Source of the DNA: Corynebacterium ammoniagenes DSM 20306
GTDB lineage: Bacteria; Actinomycetota; Actinomycetes; Mycobacteriales; Mycobacteriaceae
Assembly: GCF_001941425.1 (NCBI RefSeq)
Contig: NZ_CP009244.1
Coordinates: 1,922,001-1,986,000 of the forward strand
Reading direction: 5' to 3'
Length of the DNA stretch: 64,000 bases
Part shown: positions 45,456 to 54,566 of the stretch, one piece after another
Layout: each line of letters opens with the position of its first letter
Position numbering within the stretch: the stretch's first letter is position 1
Made by a program: the position numbers and the translations under genes
Notes under the pieces: generated by a model
Told to the model about the DNA's origin: nothing
What the model saw: the letters and a program-made list of their open reading frames with translations, nothing else
The model's database searches: none

Positions 45456-46271
45456 TTACGAGCTGGCGGGTTGGCCGATGGCATAGGAGTTTGCGGCACG
45501 GGCCACGCGGGAGACATAGTCCTGCGAATAATTATAGGAATAGATTGCGTCGAGCCAGTCCTGCCCTGTTCCCAAGTCGCGGCCGTGGGAGCACAGCAGG
45601 TGGGCTGAGGCCAGTGCGGCGTCATCGATCTGCTGCGGGTTCGGGTAATCATCGCCATCGGCATCACGGCCATGGCGCGCCCAGGATTCGGGAATGAACT
45701 GCATCGGCCCCACTGCGCGGTCGAATTCGGTGTCATTATCAAACTCACCACCGTCGGTATCGGGGATTTTGGCTGTGTTATTGGTGCCATCCAGCGGGAT
45801 ACCAATGATGGGTGGATCGGCAAAGCCGTTTTCATCCAATTTTGACGGCTTGAAAAAGTTGCCACTATAAGTGCCGTGCCGGGTTTCTACCCAGCCGATA
45901 CCCGCCAGGGTATTCCACCGCAAATTGCACTCGGGCCAGGATTGCTTGGCGATGAGCTCTGCGTTGCCATACGCCCGCAGCGCCTGCGGGTCAATGGCGG
46001 TTTGTTCGGCAAGATCCTCAGACCAATACGTCAAACGGTCGGCGGTGCGCCCCGGGGCATTGACATCAATCGCGGCCACCTCGGCTGGCGCCGCCGGGGG
46101 TACTTCTTCCGGCACCGGCTGCAGGGTGCGCGAGGGGCTGGCCCCGCGCTCGCCGAAACCGTTAAATATTGCTGTTCCAATCAAGATTATTAAGGCGCCA
46201 ACGAGGATCACTGCGAGCACGGCCGCGCAGCCGCACCCTCTCACCAGGGGTCGTCGAATCTTGTCAGTCAC
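45456..46271 (-). CDS. secreted lytic murein transglycosylase (LpqU-like)
   Basis: 271 residues from a GTG (VTDKIRRPLVRGCGCAAVL) lying 7 nt after a TAGAAT -10 box; the frame is open 20 codons more. One N-terminal membrane anchor (GCAAVLAVILVGALIILIGTAIF), a Pro-rich linker, and an SLT domain with catalytic Glu in LAGIGWVETRHGTYSG, then AVGPMQFIPESWARHGRDADGDDYPNPQQIDDAALASAHLLC. M. tuberculosis lpqU occupies the same position next to eno. Unlike LpqU there is no evident lipobox. Confidence 0.9.
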   Translation of the reverse strand: MTDKIRRPLVRGCGCAAVLAVILVGALIILIGTAIFNGFGERGASPSRTLQPVPEEVPPAAPAEVAAIDVNAPGRTADRLTYWSEDLAEQTAIDPQALRAYGNAELIAKQSWPECNLRWNTLAGIGWVETRHGTYSGNFFKPSKLDENGFADPPIIGIPLDGTNNTAKIPDTDGGEFDNDTEFDRAVGPMQFIPESWARHGRDADGDDYPNPQQIDDAALASAHLLCSHGRDLGTGQDWLDAIYSYNYSQDYVSRVARAANSYAIGQPASS

Positions 46272-46278
46272 CCCGGGG

Positions 46279-46284
46279 ATTCTA
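46279..46284 (-). promoter_or_regulatory. -10 box of a leaderless promoter for the transglycosylase gene
   Basis: Minus-strand TAGAAT, 7 nt before the GTG start at 46269-46271. Confidence 0.5.
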
Positions 46285-46477
46285 CATAGTTCCGAAACCT
46301 TGCCATAATGCCCCACCGGCCACGAGTGCACACCACAGGCAACACCCAGGCTACGATTATGTCATTTATATAAACTTCAGCCACTTTGATAGACAGGTGT
46401 CACAGCGTGGGTTAAGCTTTGAACGATATTTGTGGCAGCCCGCCACAGCCTTCCACCGGTAGCACAGGGGTAGAAAA

Positions 46478-46912
46478 ATGAAAATCCGTCGAATTCTTGC
46501 ATCATCCGCTTTGGCAGGCGTCCTAGGAATCACTGCCATGACCGGCGCTTCAGCACTGTCGCTGGGTGACCTCGCCTCCGCAGACAAGCTCGGCACCGAG
46601 CTGATCAATAACGCCTCCTGCTCCGATGTTCGCGGGGCGTTGGATGCCTTGAATGCCGCTAACGGCGGTCGCATCTACAACAAGGAAACCACCCGCAATG
46701 AGCTGGTGCAGAACTTGCGTCAGGTCACCGGCAACACGGGCAACCCCACGGACTTGACCACTTTGGCAATTACTAAATACACCGGGCAGGTCGCGGATCG
46801 CGCGCTGGACTGCAAGATCGTCAAGCCGAACCCAGCACTTCCCTTCGGATCCAGCGAAGTAAATACCCTGCTCAATGACTTTGGCCCGCAGATTTTTGAG
46901 CTCTCGAGCTAA
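46478..46912 (+). CDS. small secreted protein, hypothetical
   Basis: 144 residues. Cleavable signal peptide (KIRRILASSALAGVLGITAMTGASALS, likely cut after ASA at about 26). The mature part of about 118 residues is helical with two cysteines (NNASCSDVRGAL and RALDCKIV), the size and Cys pattern of small actinobacterial hemophore-like or cutinase-neighbour proteins, but I cannot name a family. It has its own AT-rich upstream region, and its stop is 11 bp from the convergent mazG stop. Confidence 0.78.
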   Translation: MKIRRILASSALAGVLGITAMTGASALSLGDLASADKLGTELINNASCSDVRGALDALNAANGGRIYNKETTRNELVQNLRQVTGNTGNPTDLTTLAITKYTGQVADRALDCKIVKPNPALPFGSSEVNTLLNDFGPQIFELSS

Positions 46913-46923
46913 AAGCTCAGGAG

Positions 46924-47580
46924 CTAGCTAGAACTAGCGTTATTTCGCGCCTGCTGCTCGGCCTTCTTGCCCTCCTGCCACAGGCGGTCCTGGGTTTCCA
47001 TGTCCACGACGAACACGGTGCCATCAAAAAGGTAAGGAGCGCGCGAGCGCAGCTTGTCGATGAATGCCTGGGCCACATCCGCGATACCAAAAGCGCCGCG
47101 GCGCGTGGCGATTTCGGCGTGAAATAGAACTTGCAGGAAAACATCGGCAAGCTCTGCCTTGACTGTCTCGTCGTCGCTGGTCTTGACGGCCTCGGCGAAC
47201 TCCGCTGCTTCCTCTTGGAGGTATGGCAGCAAAGACTCATGCGTATGGGAGCGCTCCCACTCCCCTAATGCGTAGGCGCGCTCCATGACGCGCTGCGCCT
47301 GGTAGACGGGGTCCTCACGGGTGGCGACGGTGTATACCTGCGCGCCGTTTTCAATCCGCTCGCGCACCTCCGGCTGGTTGTCATCAAAGGCGACATAGAT
47401 TTCGCTGGTGCTGTTGGCGATGCTGTTGGCGTAGCCTGGGGCATCGTCAAGCAAAGCGTTGAAATTCCACCGCACCTTGACGGGAATCTCCGGGCTGAAG
47501 GTGACCGACCCTGACAGCTTGCCCACCCATTCCATGGGAATCAGGGTTGGCCAACGTTCATCGAGCAATACTACGGTCAT
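46924..47580 (-). CDS. mazG: nucleoside triphosphate pyrophosphohydrolase MazG
   Basis: 218 residues. The MazG core with the paired acidic motif is at about 140-175: LQEEAAEFAEAVKTSDDETVKAELADVFLQVLFHAEIA (ExxE and ExxD). One MazG domain in a protein of this size, as in mycobacteria (E. coli MazG has two). The N-terminal about 110 residues form the divergent first half. Removes aberrant NTPs, including 8-oxo forms. It lies 47 bp after mfd on the same strand. Confidence 0.9.
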   Translation of the reverse strand: MTVVLLDERWPTLIPMEWVGKLSGSVTFSPEIPVKVRWNFNALLDDAPGYANSIANSTSEIYVAFDDNQPEVRERIENGAQVYTVATREDPVYQAQRVMERAYALGEWERSHTHESLLPYLQEEAAEFAEAVKTSDDETVKAELADVFLQVLFHAEIATRRGAFGIADVAQAFIDKLRSRAPYLFDGTVFVVDMETQDRLWQEGKKAEQQARNNASSS

Positions 47581-47627
47581 GGATTCGCATTCTATATCGT
47601 TATCTTGTTGAACAACTGAGCAACAAA

Positions 47628-50600
47628 CTAGTTGCTGACGGAAATAATATTCTTTCCGCCCTTGGCCCCGGGCTTGGTGGTCACCGATGTCGGTGGCTTA
47701 GCTCCGGTGACATCCACCTGCGAGAGATCGAACATTTCGCTGAGGAAATCTGCCATCCACTGCAATAGTTCGACATCCCGCAGCTTCGGCGAGGTCACGT
47801 TGCGGCCAGCCTTCGGGAATGGCAATTGGATGGCCTTCGCGGCCGCGCGGTAATTCGAACCTGGGAACAGGCGCTTGAGGCGAACTTGCTTGGAATCTGG
47901 CAGATCCACCGGGTGGACCTTGATGCGGGTTCCCTGCACCGTGATATCCGTAACGCCTGCGGCACGGGCCTGATGGCGCAGCCGTGAGACGGCGAGCAAG
48001 CGTGCGACCTCTTCCGGGACTGGGCCGTAGCGGTCTTCCATCTCCTCCACCGCCAGGCGCAGGTCCTTTTCGTCCTGGCTGGCAGCGAGCTTGCGGTAGA
48101 CCTCCAAGCGCAGGCGCTCAGAGTTGATGTAGGTCTCCGGGATGTGGGCATCCACGGGCAGGTCGATGCGGATTTCCTTCGGCCCATTATCGGTGGCCTT
48201 GGGCACCTCCCCGCGCGCGAGTGCCTTGAAGGCATCCACAGCTTCCGAGACCAGCCGGACATAAAGGTCAAAGCCCACCCCGGCGATGTGGCCAGATTGC
48301 TGCGCGCCCAGCACGTTACCGGCACCGCGCATTTCCAGGTCCTTCATCGCCACGTCCATGCCCGCGCCCAAGTCATTGTTTTGGGCGATGGTGGCCAGGC
48401 GGTCATAGCTGGTTTCGGTCAGCGTCGCGCCCTTCGGGTACAGGAAGTAAGCGTAGCCGCGCTCGCGTGAGCGGCCGACCCTGCCGCGCAGCTGGTGCAG
48501 CTGGCTCAATCCCATGTGGTGCGCGTTTTCCACGATCAGGGTGTTGGCATTGGAGATATCCAGGCCAGTTTCCACGATGGTGGTACAGACCAACACGTCA
48601 TATTCGCGGTCCCAGAATCCCTGCACGGTCTTTTCCAGCAGCTCCTCATTCATCTGCCCGTGCGCAACCACCACGCGCGCTTCGGGAACGAGGTCGCGGA
48701 TTTCACGGGCCTTCTTTTCGATGTCCGCGACCTTGTTGTGGATAAAGAAGGTTTGGCCATCGCGCAGCAGCTCGCGGCGAATTGCGGCGGCGACCTGCTT
48801 GTCTTCGTAGGCGCCGACATAAGTCAGCACCGGGTGGCGGTCTTCCGGCGGGGTGAGGATGGTGGACATTTCGCGAATGCCCGCCATCGACATCTCCAGC
48901 GTGCGCGGAATAGGCGTCGCGGACATGGTCAACACATCCACCGAAGCCTTCAGCGCCTTAATATGTTCCTTGTGCTCCACGCCGAAGCGCTGCTCCTCAT
49001 CGACGATGATGAGCCCCAAGCTCTTCCAGTGCACGCCGGTTTGCAGCAGGCGGTGCGTGCCGATGACCACGTCGATTTCACCGGTGGCCAGCTGCTTGAT
49101 GATCTCCTTGGACTCCTTGGTGGATGTAAAGCGCGAGAGCACGCGAATTTCCAGGGGGAATCCGCCCATGCGCTCCACGAAAGTGTCATAGTGCTGCTGC
49201 GCGAGCAGCGTGGTCGGAACCAAGACTGCGACCTGCTTGCCATCCTGCACTGCCTTGAAAGCGGCGCGCACGGCGACTTCGGTTTTGCCGTAGCCCACAT
49301 CGCCCACGATGACGCGGTCCATGGGCACTTGGGATTCCATGTCTTCTTTAACCGCGTCGATAGCCATCATCTGGTCTTCTGTTTCGACGTAGGGGAAGTT
49401 GTCTTCCATCTCCATCTGCCACGGCGTATCTGGCGGGAATTGGTGCCCGGGCGCTGCCTGGCGCTTGGCGTAGAGCTCCACCAACTCGCCGGCGATTTCG
49501 CGCACGGCAGCGCGGGCCTTCTTCTTGGTATTTTTCCAGTCGGAGCCACCCATTTTGGACAGGTGCGGGGATTCACCGCCGGTGTATTTGGACAGCATGT
49601 CCAAAGAGTCCATGGGCACCCAGAGCTGGTCGGCGGGTTGCCCACGCTTCGAGGGAGCGTATTCGAGCACGATATATTCGCGGCGCGATGATTCCTCGCC
49701 AGTTTGAATGGTGCGCTCGGCCATCTTCAAGAATTTGCCGATGCCGTGGGTTTCGTGAACGACGAAATCGCCCTGCTTTAGCGCCAGCGGATCAACGCGG
49801 TTGCGGCGCTTGGCGGGACGCCGCTTTGCGCCTGCGATATCGCCCACGCGGTTACCGGTCAGGTCAGTTTCTGTGACCACGACCAGGGGCAGTGCATCGG
49901 CGTCGGTGTGCTTGCGCACCTGGGGAAAGACCAAGCCGGCGTGGCTTAGTGCCTGATACAGCGTGACTTCGCCTGGCGATGGTTGCCATCCCGGAGTAGC
50001 GACCTTGGTGGGGATTCCCTTTTCAGCAAAGCGATCCACCATGCGCTTGATGGCACCTTGGGCCGGCGCGATAAACGCTGCGCGTCCGCCCGCTTGGGTG
50101 TGCGCGAGCAGCTGCGCCATCATGGCATCAATTTCTTTGATATCACCGCGCGGGGTCGGGCCCGGTTCAAAATCGAGCGGCAGGGTATCTGCTTCATCGG
50201 CCATGAACATGCCCGTCGGCGCGAAGGTCCATTGCGGCAGGCCGGCCTTTTCGCAGGACTTTTCTAAAGATTCATAGGAGCGGTAGCTGGATGCTTCCGT
50301 GTCCAGGCCCTTGGTCGCCAACGGGCCATCAGCGCCCATGGCTGCGGCCTCCCAGCCGGCGGCCATGAATTCTGCATCCGTGGATTCCAGATCGGCAATG
50401 CGCGTGCGGATTTTCTCCGGCGCAACGAGCACGACGTGGGTACCTTCGGGCATAAAGTCCGTCAGCGGCACCATTTTCGCATCAGAGAGCACGGGCAAGA
50501 GTGCTTCCATGCCTTCCGATGCCATGCGCTGGCTGACCTTGCTCAGCAATTCCACCAGTGCGGCATTGCCGGGGTGCTTGACCGCGAGGGTCTCTGCGCG

Positions 50601-51317
50601 CTGGGCGATGGCTTCGGTAATCGGAAGCTCGCGAGCGGGGAAGATTTCCACCGAGCCGACCTCGATTTCCGGAATGGTGCGCTGGTCAGCGATGGAAAAT
50701 TGGCGAATATCGGTGACTTCATCGCCCCAGAATTCCACGCGGACCGGGTAGTCCAGGGTGGTTGGGAAAATATCGATGATGCCACCGCGCACGGCAAACT
50801 CGCCGCGCTTGGCCACCATGTCCACACGCGTATAGGCGCGGAATTCTAAATCCCGGACGACTTCTTCCAGCTCATATTCGCCCTCCTCGCGCAGGCTAAT
50901 GGGCGCGCGGCCAACAACGCTTTCCAGCAGCGGCTGCGCATAACCGCGCGCCGCGGTCACCACCACATCAAGGCGGCCTTGTTCGAGCTGGTGCAAGATT
51001 TGCGCGCGCTTGCCGACGATATCGGCGCCCGGGCTCAATCGCTCATGCGGTAGTGTCTCCCATGCGGGGAAGAATCCCACCCTCTGCCCCATCATCGCCG
51101 TGAGCTCTGCAGTGAGATCTTCTGCTTCGCGCCCAGTTGCGGTCACCACGAGTACCGGCGCATGGTGCGCGAGGGTACCGATTGCCCAGGGGCGGGCTTG
51201 ATCGATGCCCGTGATGTGCAGCTGCGGCTCGCCAACGTTATTAACGAGGCCTTTGAGCTTGGGATCCGAGGCGGCTACCTTGAGCAGTCCGGCGAGCATA
51301 GGTGGGGTTGGGGACAT
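47628..51317 (-). CDS. mfd: transcription-repair coupling factor Mfd
   Basis: 1229 residues. Domain order as in Mfd: UvrB-like N-terminal region, RNA-polymerase-interacting domain (DFVVHETHGIGKFLKMAER, about 530-548), SF2 translocase with Walker A DVGYGKTEVAVRAAF, DEEQ box IVDEEQRFGVEHKE, motif VI GRVGRSRERGYAYFLYP, and the TRCF C-terminal domain (RRLGLEVYRKLA... ). Removes RNA polymerase stalled at lesions and recruits UvrA. The tetR gene immediately upstream ends 11 bp before its start. Confidence 0.97.
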   Translation of the reverse strand: MSPTPPMLAGLLKVAASDPKLKGLVNNVGEPQLHITGIDQARPWAIGTLAHHAPVLVVTATGREAEDLTAELTAMMGQRVGFFPAWETLPHERLSPGADIVGKRAQILHQLEQGRLDVVVTAARGYAQPLLESVVGRAPISLREEGEYELEEVVRDLEFRAYTRVDMVAKRGEFAVRGGIIDIFPTTLDYPVRVEFWGDEVTDIRQFSIADQRTIPEIEVGSVEIFPARELPITEAIAQRAETLAVKHPGNAALVELLSKVSQRMASEGMEALLPVLSDAKMVPLTDFMPEGTHVVLVAPEKIRTRIADLESTDAEFMAAGWEAAAMGADGPLATKGLDTEASSYRSYESLEKSCEKAGLPQWTFAPTGMFMADEADTLPLDFEPGPTPRGDIKEIDAMMAQLLAHTQAGGRAAFIAPAQGAIKRMVDRFAEKGIPTKVATPGWQPSPGEVTLYQALSHAGLVFPQVRKHTDADALPLVVVTETDLTGNRVGDIAGAKRRPAKRRNRVDPLALKQGDFVVHETHGIGKFLKMAERTIQTGEESSRREYIVLEYAPSKRGQPADQLWVPMDSLDMLSKYTGGESPHLSKMGGSDWKNTKKKARAAVREIAGELVELYAKRQAAPGHQFPPDTPWQMEMEDNFPYVETEDQMMAIDAVKEDMESQVPMDRVIVGDVGYGKTEVAVRAAFKAVQDGKQVAVLVPTTLLAQQHYDTFVERMGGFPLEIRVLSRFTSTKESKEIIKQLATGEIDVVIGTHRLLQTGVHWKSLGLIIVDEEQRFGVEHKEHIKALKASVDVLTMSATPIPRTLEMSMAGIREMSTILTPPEDRHPVLTYVGAYEDKQVAAAIRRELLRDGQTFFIHNKVADIEKKAREIRDLVPEARVVVAHGQMNEELLEKTVQGFWDREYDVLVCTTIVETGLDISNANTLIVENAHHMGLSQLHQLRGRVGRSRERGYAYFLYPKGATLTETSYDRLATIAQNNDLGAGMDVAMKDLEMRGAGNVLGAQQSGHIAGVGFDLYVRLVSEAVDAFKALARGEVPKATDNGPKEIRIDLPVDAHIPETYINSERLRLEVYRKLAASQDEKDLRLAVEEMEDRYGPVPEEVARLLAVSRLRHQARAAGVTDITVQGTRIKVHPVDLPDSKQVRLKRLFPGSNYRAAAKAIQLPFPKAGRNVTSPKLRDVELLQWMADFLSEMFDLSQVDVTGAKPPTSVTTKPGAKGGKNIISVSN

Positions 51318-51328
51318 TTGAATTTCTT

Positions 51329-51976
51329 CTACACTTCCGTTTGATCGTGGTCTGTTTTTGCATCGTTAAGCTGCTGCGCACCGAGCTTCGGGCTAGTTTC
51401 CAAGTCCGAGAGACCATTCCAGCATAAGTTGACCACGTGAGCTGCCACGACTTCCTTGGCGGGCTGGCGTTCATCCAACCACCACTGCGCGGTCATAGAT
51501 ACCATGCCCACGAGCGCCTGAGCATAAAGTATCGCAAGCTCTTCATCAAAGCCACGGTGTTTAAAGGCCGTGCCCAAAATATGCGAAACCTGGCTCACGG
51601 CAGTATTGAGCAGAGTGGAAAATGCGCGCTCCTGTTTGGAGCTGGGATCGCGCACCAAGATCATAAACCCATCGGTTTCTTCTTCGACGTAGGTCAACAG
51701 CGCTAAGGCGGCCTGCTCAATGCGCTGTCGCCAACTTCCCGTGGCAATTGATTCGGTGATTCGACGCTCCAAATCCTGCATTTCACGGTCCACCACGACC
51801 GCGTAAAGCCCTTCTTTGCCACCAAAGTGTTCGTACACCACGGGCTTAGACACGCTGGCGCGCGCGGCAATATCTTCCACGCTGCTTCCATCAAATCCTT
51901 GCTCCGCGAATGCAGAACGGCCAATGGAAATCAGCTGCTCACGGCGCTGCTTGCCAGTCATTCTTTGTCTTGCCAT
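51329..51976 (-). CDS. TetR-family transcriptional regulator upstream of mfd
   Basis: 215 residues. N-terminal helix-turn-helix at about 10-60: KQRREQLISIGRSAFAEQGFDGSSVEDIAARASVSKPVVYEHFGGKEGLYAVVV. C-terminal domain of the TetR_C type with TYVEEETDGFMILVRDPSSKQERAF. Stop is 11 bp from the mfd start, so they share a transcript; the M. tuberculosis homologue Rv1019 has the same place. Target genes unknown. Confidence 0.9.
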   Translation of the reverse strand: MARQRMTGKQRREQLISIGRSAFAEQGFDGSSVEDIAARASVSKPVVYEHFGGKEGLYAVVVDREMQDLERRITESIATGSWRQRIEQAALALLTYVEEETDGFMILVRDPSSKQERAFSTLLNTAVSQVSHILGTAFKHRGFDEELAILYAQALVGMVSMTAQWWLDERQPAKEVVAAHVVNLCWNGLSDLETSPKLGAQQLNDAKTDHDQTEV

Positions 51977-52113
51977 GGCTACAGCTTAGCGAACAATGCC
52001 TATAGCTCCCTTCCCTGCCCTAGCGCGGGGTCGGGGGAGCGTTAAGCAGGGCAATTTAGTTCCTTGCCGGCAATCAGGTACGATACTTTTCGTACATGAG
52101 CGCAAGCCCATGA

Positions 52114-52185
52114 TTCCCCATGGTGTAATCGGCAACACTACGGTTTTTGGTACCGTCATTCTAGGTTCGAGTCCTGGTGGGGAAG
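52114..52185 (+). tRNA. tRNA-Gln (UUG)
   Basis: 72-nt cloverleaf: acceptor TTCCCCA/TGGGGAA, anticodon stem ACGGT/ACCGT with loop TTTTGGT (anticodon TTG, codon CAA), T arm CTAGG-TTCGAGT-CCTGG, discriminator G as usual for Gln. CCA is not encoded. Confidence 0.95.
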
Positions 52186-52198
52186 CAAAATTAAGACT

Positions 52199-52236
52199 AT
52201 GCAGCCACCATTTTCGGTAGGCTGCATTTTCTTTTC
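52199..52236 (+). terminator. intrinsic terminator of tRNA-Gln
   Basis: Stem ATGCAGCC / GGCTGCAT followed by TTTTCTTTT. Confidence 0.88.
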
Positions 52237-53085
52237 CTAGGAATCCTCATCCCCGGCGTCATCTTTACCGGCCTTCGGCGCGTGACGGCGCCCGGTCTTG
52301 CCCGGCGGCATATCCCCTGGCTTGGGGTGGCGCATGGCTTTGGCGCTGCGCTGGTCGTGCTTGGCATCGGAGTCTTCACTGCCGCGCTTAAAGCCCAGCT
52401 TTTCTGCCTTCTTCACCGCGGCGGCCATCTGCGCGGCGGTGTAATTAATCGGTGCATAGTCCAGCCCGCGCGGGAGCACCCATTCGAACCAATACGCCAT
52501 TACCGCCAAGCTGGTGCCAAAAAGCGGCGCGATAATCATGCCGAGCCCGGTATGGCCTGTTTCCGCGAAAATGACCATCACCCCAGAGGCAATAATCGCC
52601 GGGGTGGCATACAACGGGTTACCGCCAAAGACGGACGGAATTTGCCCGGAGGCAACATCGCGCACCATGCCGCCGCCCACTGCGGTGAGCACGCCCATGA
52701 AGATGCACGCTATCCACGGCATGTCATAGGCCAATGCTTTAACGCAGCCCGTCACCGACCATGCGCCGAGAATGATGGCATCGCCATGGACTTTAAAAAT
52801 TTCCCACGCCTTGCCTTTGAGATCCGTCAGCGCAGCGACAAGCGCGCCCGCGCAGGCGAGGATGAGGTAAAGCGGGTCAGAAATTGCCGCTGCGGGGCCG
52901 TCACTAATGAGCATGTCGCGAATCATGCCGCCGGCGGTGGCAGAAAAGAGCGCCAAGAAAATGAAGCCAATGATGTCGAAATTGCGCCGCCTCGCGATGG
53001 TTCCGCCGATGATGCCGTTGAGCACCACACCGATGAGATCCAGGCCGCGATAGAGCGCATCAATCGTTGGGTCCACTGTTTCCAT
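52237..53085 (-). CDS. TRIC-like (UPF0126/YadS) cation channel family protein
   Basis: 282 residues. Two repeats of three membrane helices, each with a conserved glycine triplet: FSATAGGMIRDMLI (about 49-62) and TAVGGGMVRDVASG (about 134-147), the signature of the trimeric intracellular cation channel/UPF0126 fold. The C-terminal about 70 residues are a charged tail. Convergent with tRNA-Gln. Confidence 0.88.
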   Translation of the reverse strand: METVDPTIDALYRGLDLIGVVLNGIIGGTIARRRNFDIIGFIFLALFSATAGGMIRDMLISDGPAAAISDPLYLILACAGALVAALTDLKGKAWEIFKVHGDAIILGAWSVTGCVKALAYDMPWIACIFMGVLTAVGGGMVRDVASGQIPSVFGGNPLYATPAIIASGVMVIFAETGHTGLGMIIAPLFGTSLAVMAYWFEWVLPRGLDYAPINYTAAQMAAAVKKAEKLGFKRGSEDSDAKHDQRSAKAMRHPKPGDMPPGKTGRRHAPKAGKDDAGDEDS

Positions 53086-53156
53086 ACCCAGTCACATTAC
53101 CCACCCCCGCGCCGCGTGGGCTTTTACGGCGAATAGGGGTAATTACATCACACACT

Positions 53157-53175
53157 ATTGGAAACAGTTTTCAAT
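53157..53175. promoter_or_regulatory. Zur-like palindrome upstream of the AztD-like gene
   Basis: ATTGGAAACAGTTTTCAAT: 9-bp arms, one mismatch, one central base. A second, weaker AT-rich palindrome follows at 53200-53217. Both sit between the divergent start codons of the TRIC and AztD-like genes. Assignment to Zur is inference from the gene and from the general TTGnAAA-TTTnCAA shape. Confidence 0.5.
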
Positions 53176-53199
53176 ATCTAAAAATCCCGCTATCTTCTT

Positions 53200-53217
53200 A
53201 TTGCAAACGTTTTTCAA
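53200..53217. promoter_or_regulatory. second Zur-like palindrome
   Basis: ATTGCAAACGTTTTTCAA, arms TTGCAAA and TTTTTCAA, 20 bp before the GTG of the AztD-like gene; imperfect. Confidence 0.4.
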
Positions 53218-53237
53218 CTACTTAGAAAGGGTTCTGT

Positions 53238-54536
53238 GTGAACACCCGTAGAACTGCCCTTGCGCCTGCCATCTTGACCGCGAGCATCACCATCGCCGGC
53301 ATCACGCTTGCCGCGTGCTCGCAAACAGCCGCTGCGCCAGAAACCACCACCGCCGCTAGTACTGCGGACAACGCGGACGCTAACGCGGATGCCAATCCGG
53401 AACAGGACTCCCCCGCCGAGGTATCCGGTCCGGAAGCTCGCCTGGTCGCCACCTATGACGGCGGCATCACGGTGCTCAATGCCGAGACACTGGAGGAAAT
53501 CGCGGATATCCCGCTGAATGGCTTTAATCGGCTCAACCCCCTAGGCGATGGTCGCACCGTAGCTGTGAGCACTCCGGAAGGCTTTCAAGTCTTGGATGTC
53601 GCGGCGTGGACCGAACCACACGGCGACCACACCCACTCCTACACCGCGCAGCCGCGGCTGACCGATGACATCTATAAAGGCGACAAGCCTGGCCACGTGG
53701 TCAATCACGCTGGACGCACCCTGCTCTTTAGCGACGGCGATGGCACCATTCAGGAGCTCGATAACGACAAGCTCACCGATGCGGCCCAGGATGGAAAGTT
53801 TGCCCAACCCGACTCGGTTGTGGAGCTATCCCCGCACCACGGAGTTGCTGTCGCGCTGAGCGATGGCGGGATGGTGCACACCGAAGGCACAGAAGATTCC
53901 CGATCCAGCCTTGTCGCCGTGGATGCCGACGGCCAGGAGACCGCGCGCATCAATGACTGCCCCGGCGTTCACGGGGAGGCAGCGGCTGCCGATGAAACCC
54001 TGACCTTTGGCTGCGAGGACGGAGTGGTCATTTACAAAGATGGTGAATTCAAGAAGGTGGCTGCTGCCGATGAGTACGGACGCATGGGCAACCAGGCAGG
54101 GTCCGAGCAGTCCCCGATTGTCCTGGCCGATTACAAAGTAGACCCGGATGCGGAACTCGAACGCCCAACGCAGATTGCGCTCATCAATACCCACCAAGAC
54201 AGCATTCAGCTGGTGGATCTGGGTACCTCCTATTCTTTCCGCTCGCTTGCGCGCGGGCCCGAAGGTGAAGCCCTGGTCTTAGGCACCGATGGGCAACTGC
54301 GCAGCATTGACCCCACCACCGGTGAGATTCTCTATTCCGTGCAGGTCACCGAAAAGTGGGAAGAGCCTGAGCAGTGGCAAAGCCCACGTCCGAGTATCTT
54401 TGCCCAAGGCGATAAGGCCTTTATTACAGAGCCCGGCGCGCAGAAGCTCCACGTCGTCGATATTGCTAGCGGCGAGGTCATGGAATCCAAGACAATCGGT
54501 AAGAGCCTGAATGAACTGACGGGAATTACCGGCTAG
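53238..54536 (+). CDS. zinc metallochaperone AztD-like lipoprotein
   Basis: 432 residues from a GTG (AAAGG upstream). Lipobox TLAAC at about 24-28, an Asp/Ala-rich linker, then a beta-propeller of about 360 residues with repeats such as LVATYDGGITVLNAETLEEIADIPL. The His-rich loop HGDHTHSY (about 122-129) and further Asp/His/Glu residues match AztD, a periplasmic zinc chaperone that hands Zn to the AztC solute-binding protein. No azt ABC operon follows in this window; the next gene is an MFS protein. Family assignment is by pattern, not by search. Confidence 0.75.
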   Translation: MNTRRTALAPAILTASITIAGITLAACSQTAAAPETTTAASTADNADANADANPEQDSPAEVSGPEARLVATYDGGITVLNAETLEEIADIPLNGFNRLNPLGDGRTVAVSTPEGFQVLDVAAWTEPHGDHTHSYTAQPRLTDDIYKGDKPGHVVNHAGRTLLFSDGDGTIQELDNDKLTDAAQDGKFAQPDSVVELSPHHGVAVALSDGGMVHTEGTEDSRSSLVAVDADGQETARINDCPGVHGEAAAADETLTFGCEDGVVIYKDGEFKKVAAADEYGRMGNQAGSEQSPIVLADYKVDPDAELERPTQIALINTHQDSIQLVDLGTSYSFRSLARGPEGEALVLGTDGQLRSIDPTTGEILYSVQVTEKWEEPEQWQSPRPSIFAQGDKAFITEPGAQKLHVVDIASGEVMESKTIGKSLNELTGITG

Positions 54537-54566
54537 CTATCCACGGGCTAGCTAAACTAAGTGCTT

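Noticed and set aside
48495-49691. 398-codon plus-strand frame opposite mfd
   Set aside because: Shadow of the mfd coding strand; long antisense frames are expected at this GC content. Similar frames opposite eno, glyA and the TRIC gene were rejected for the same reason.
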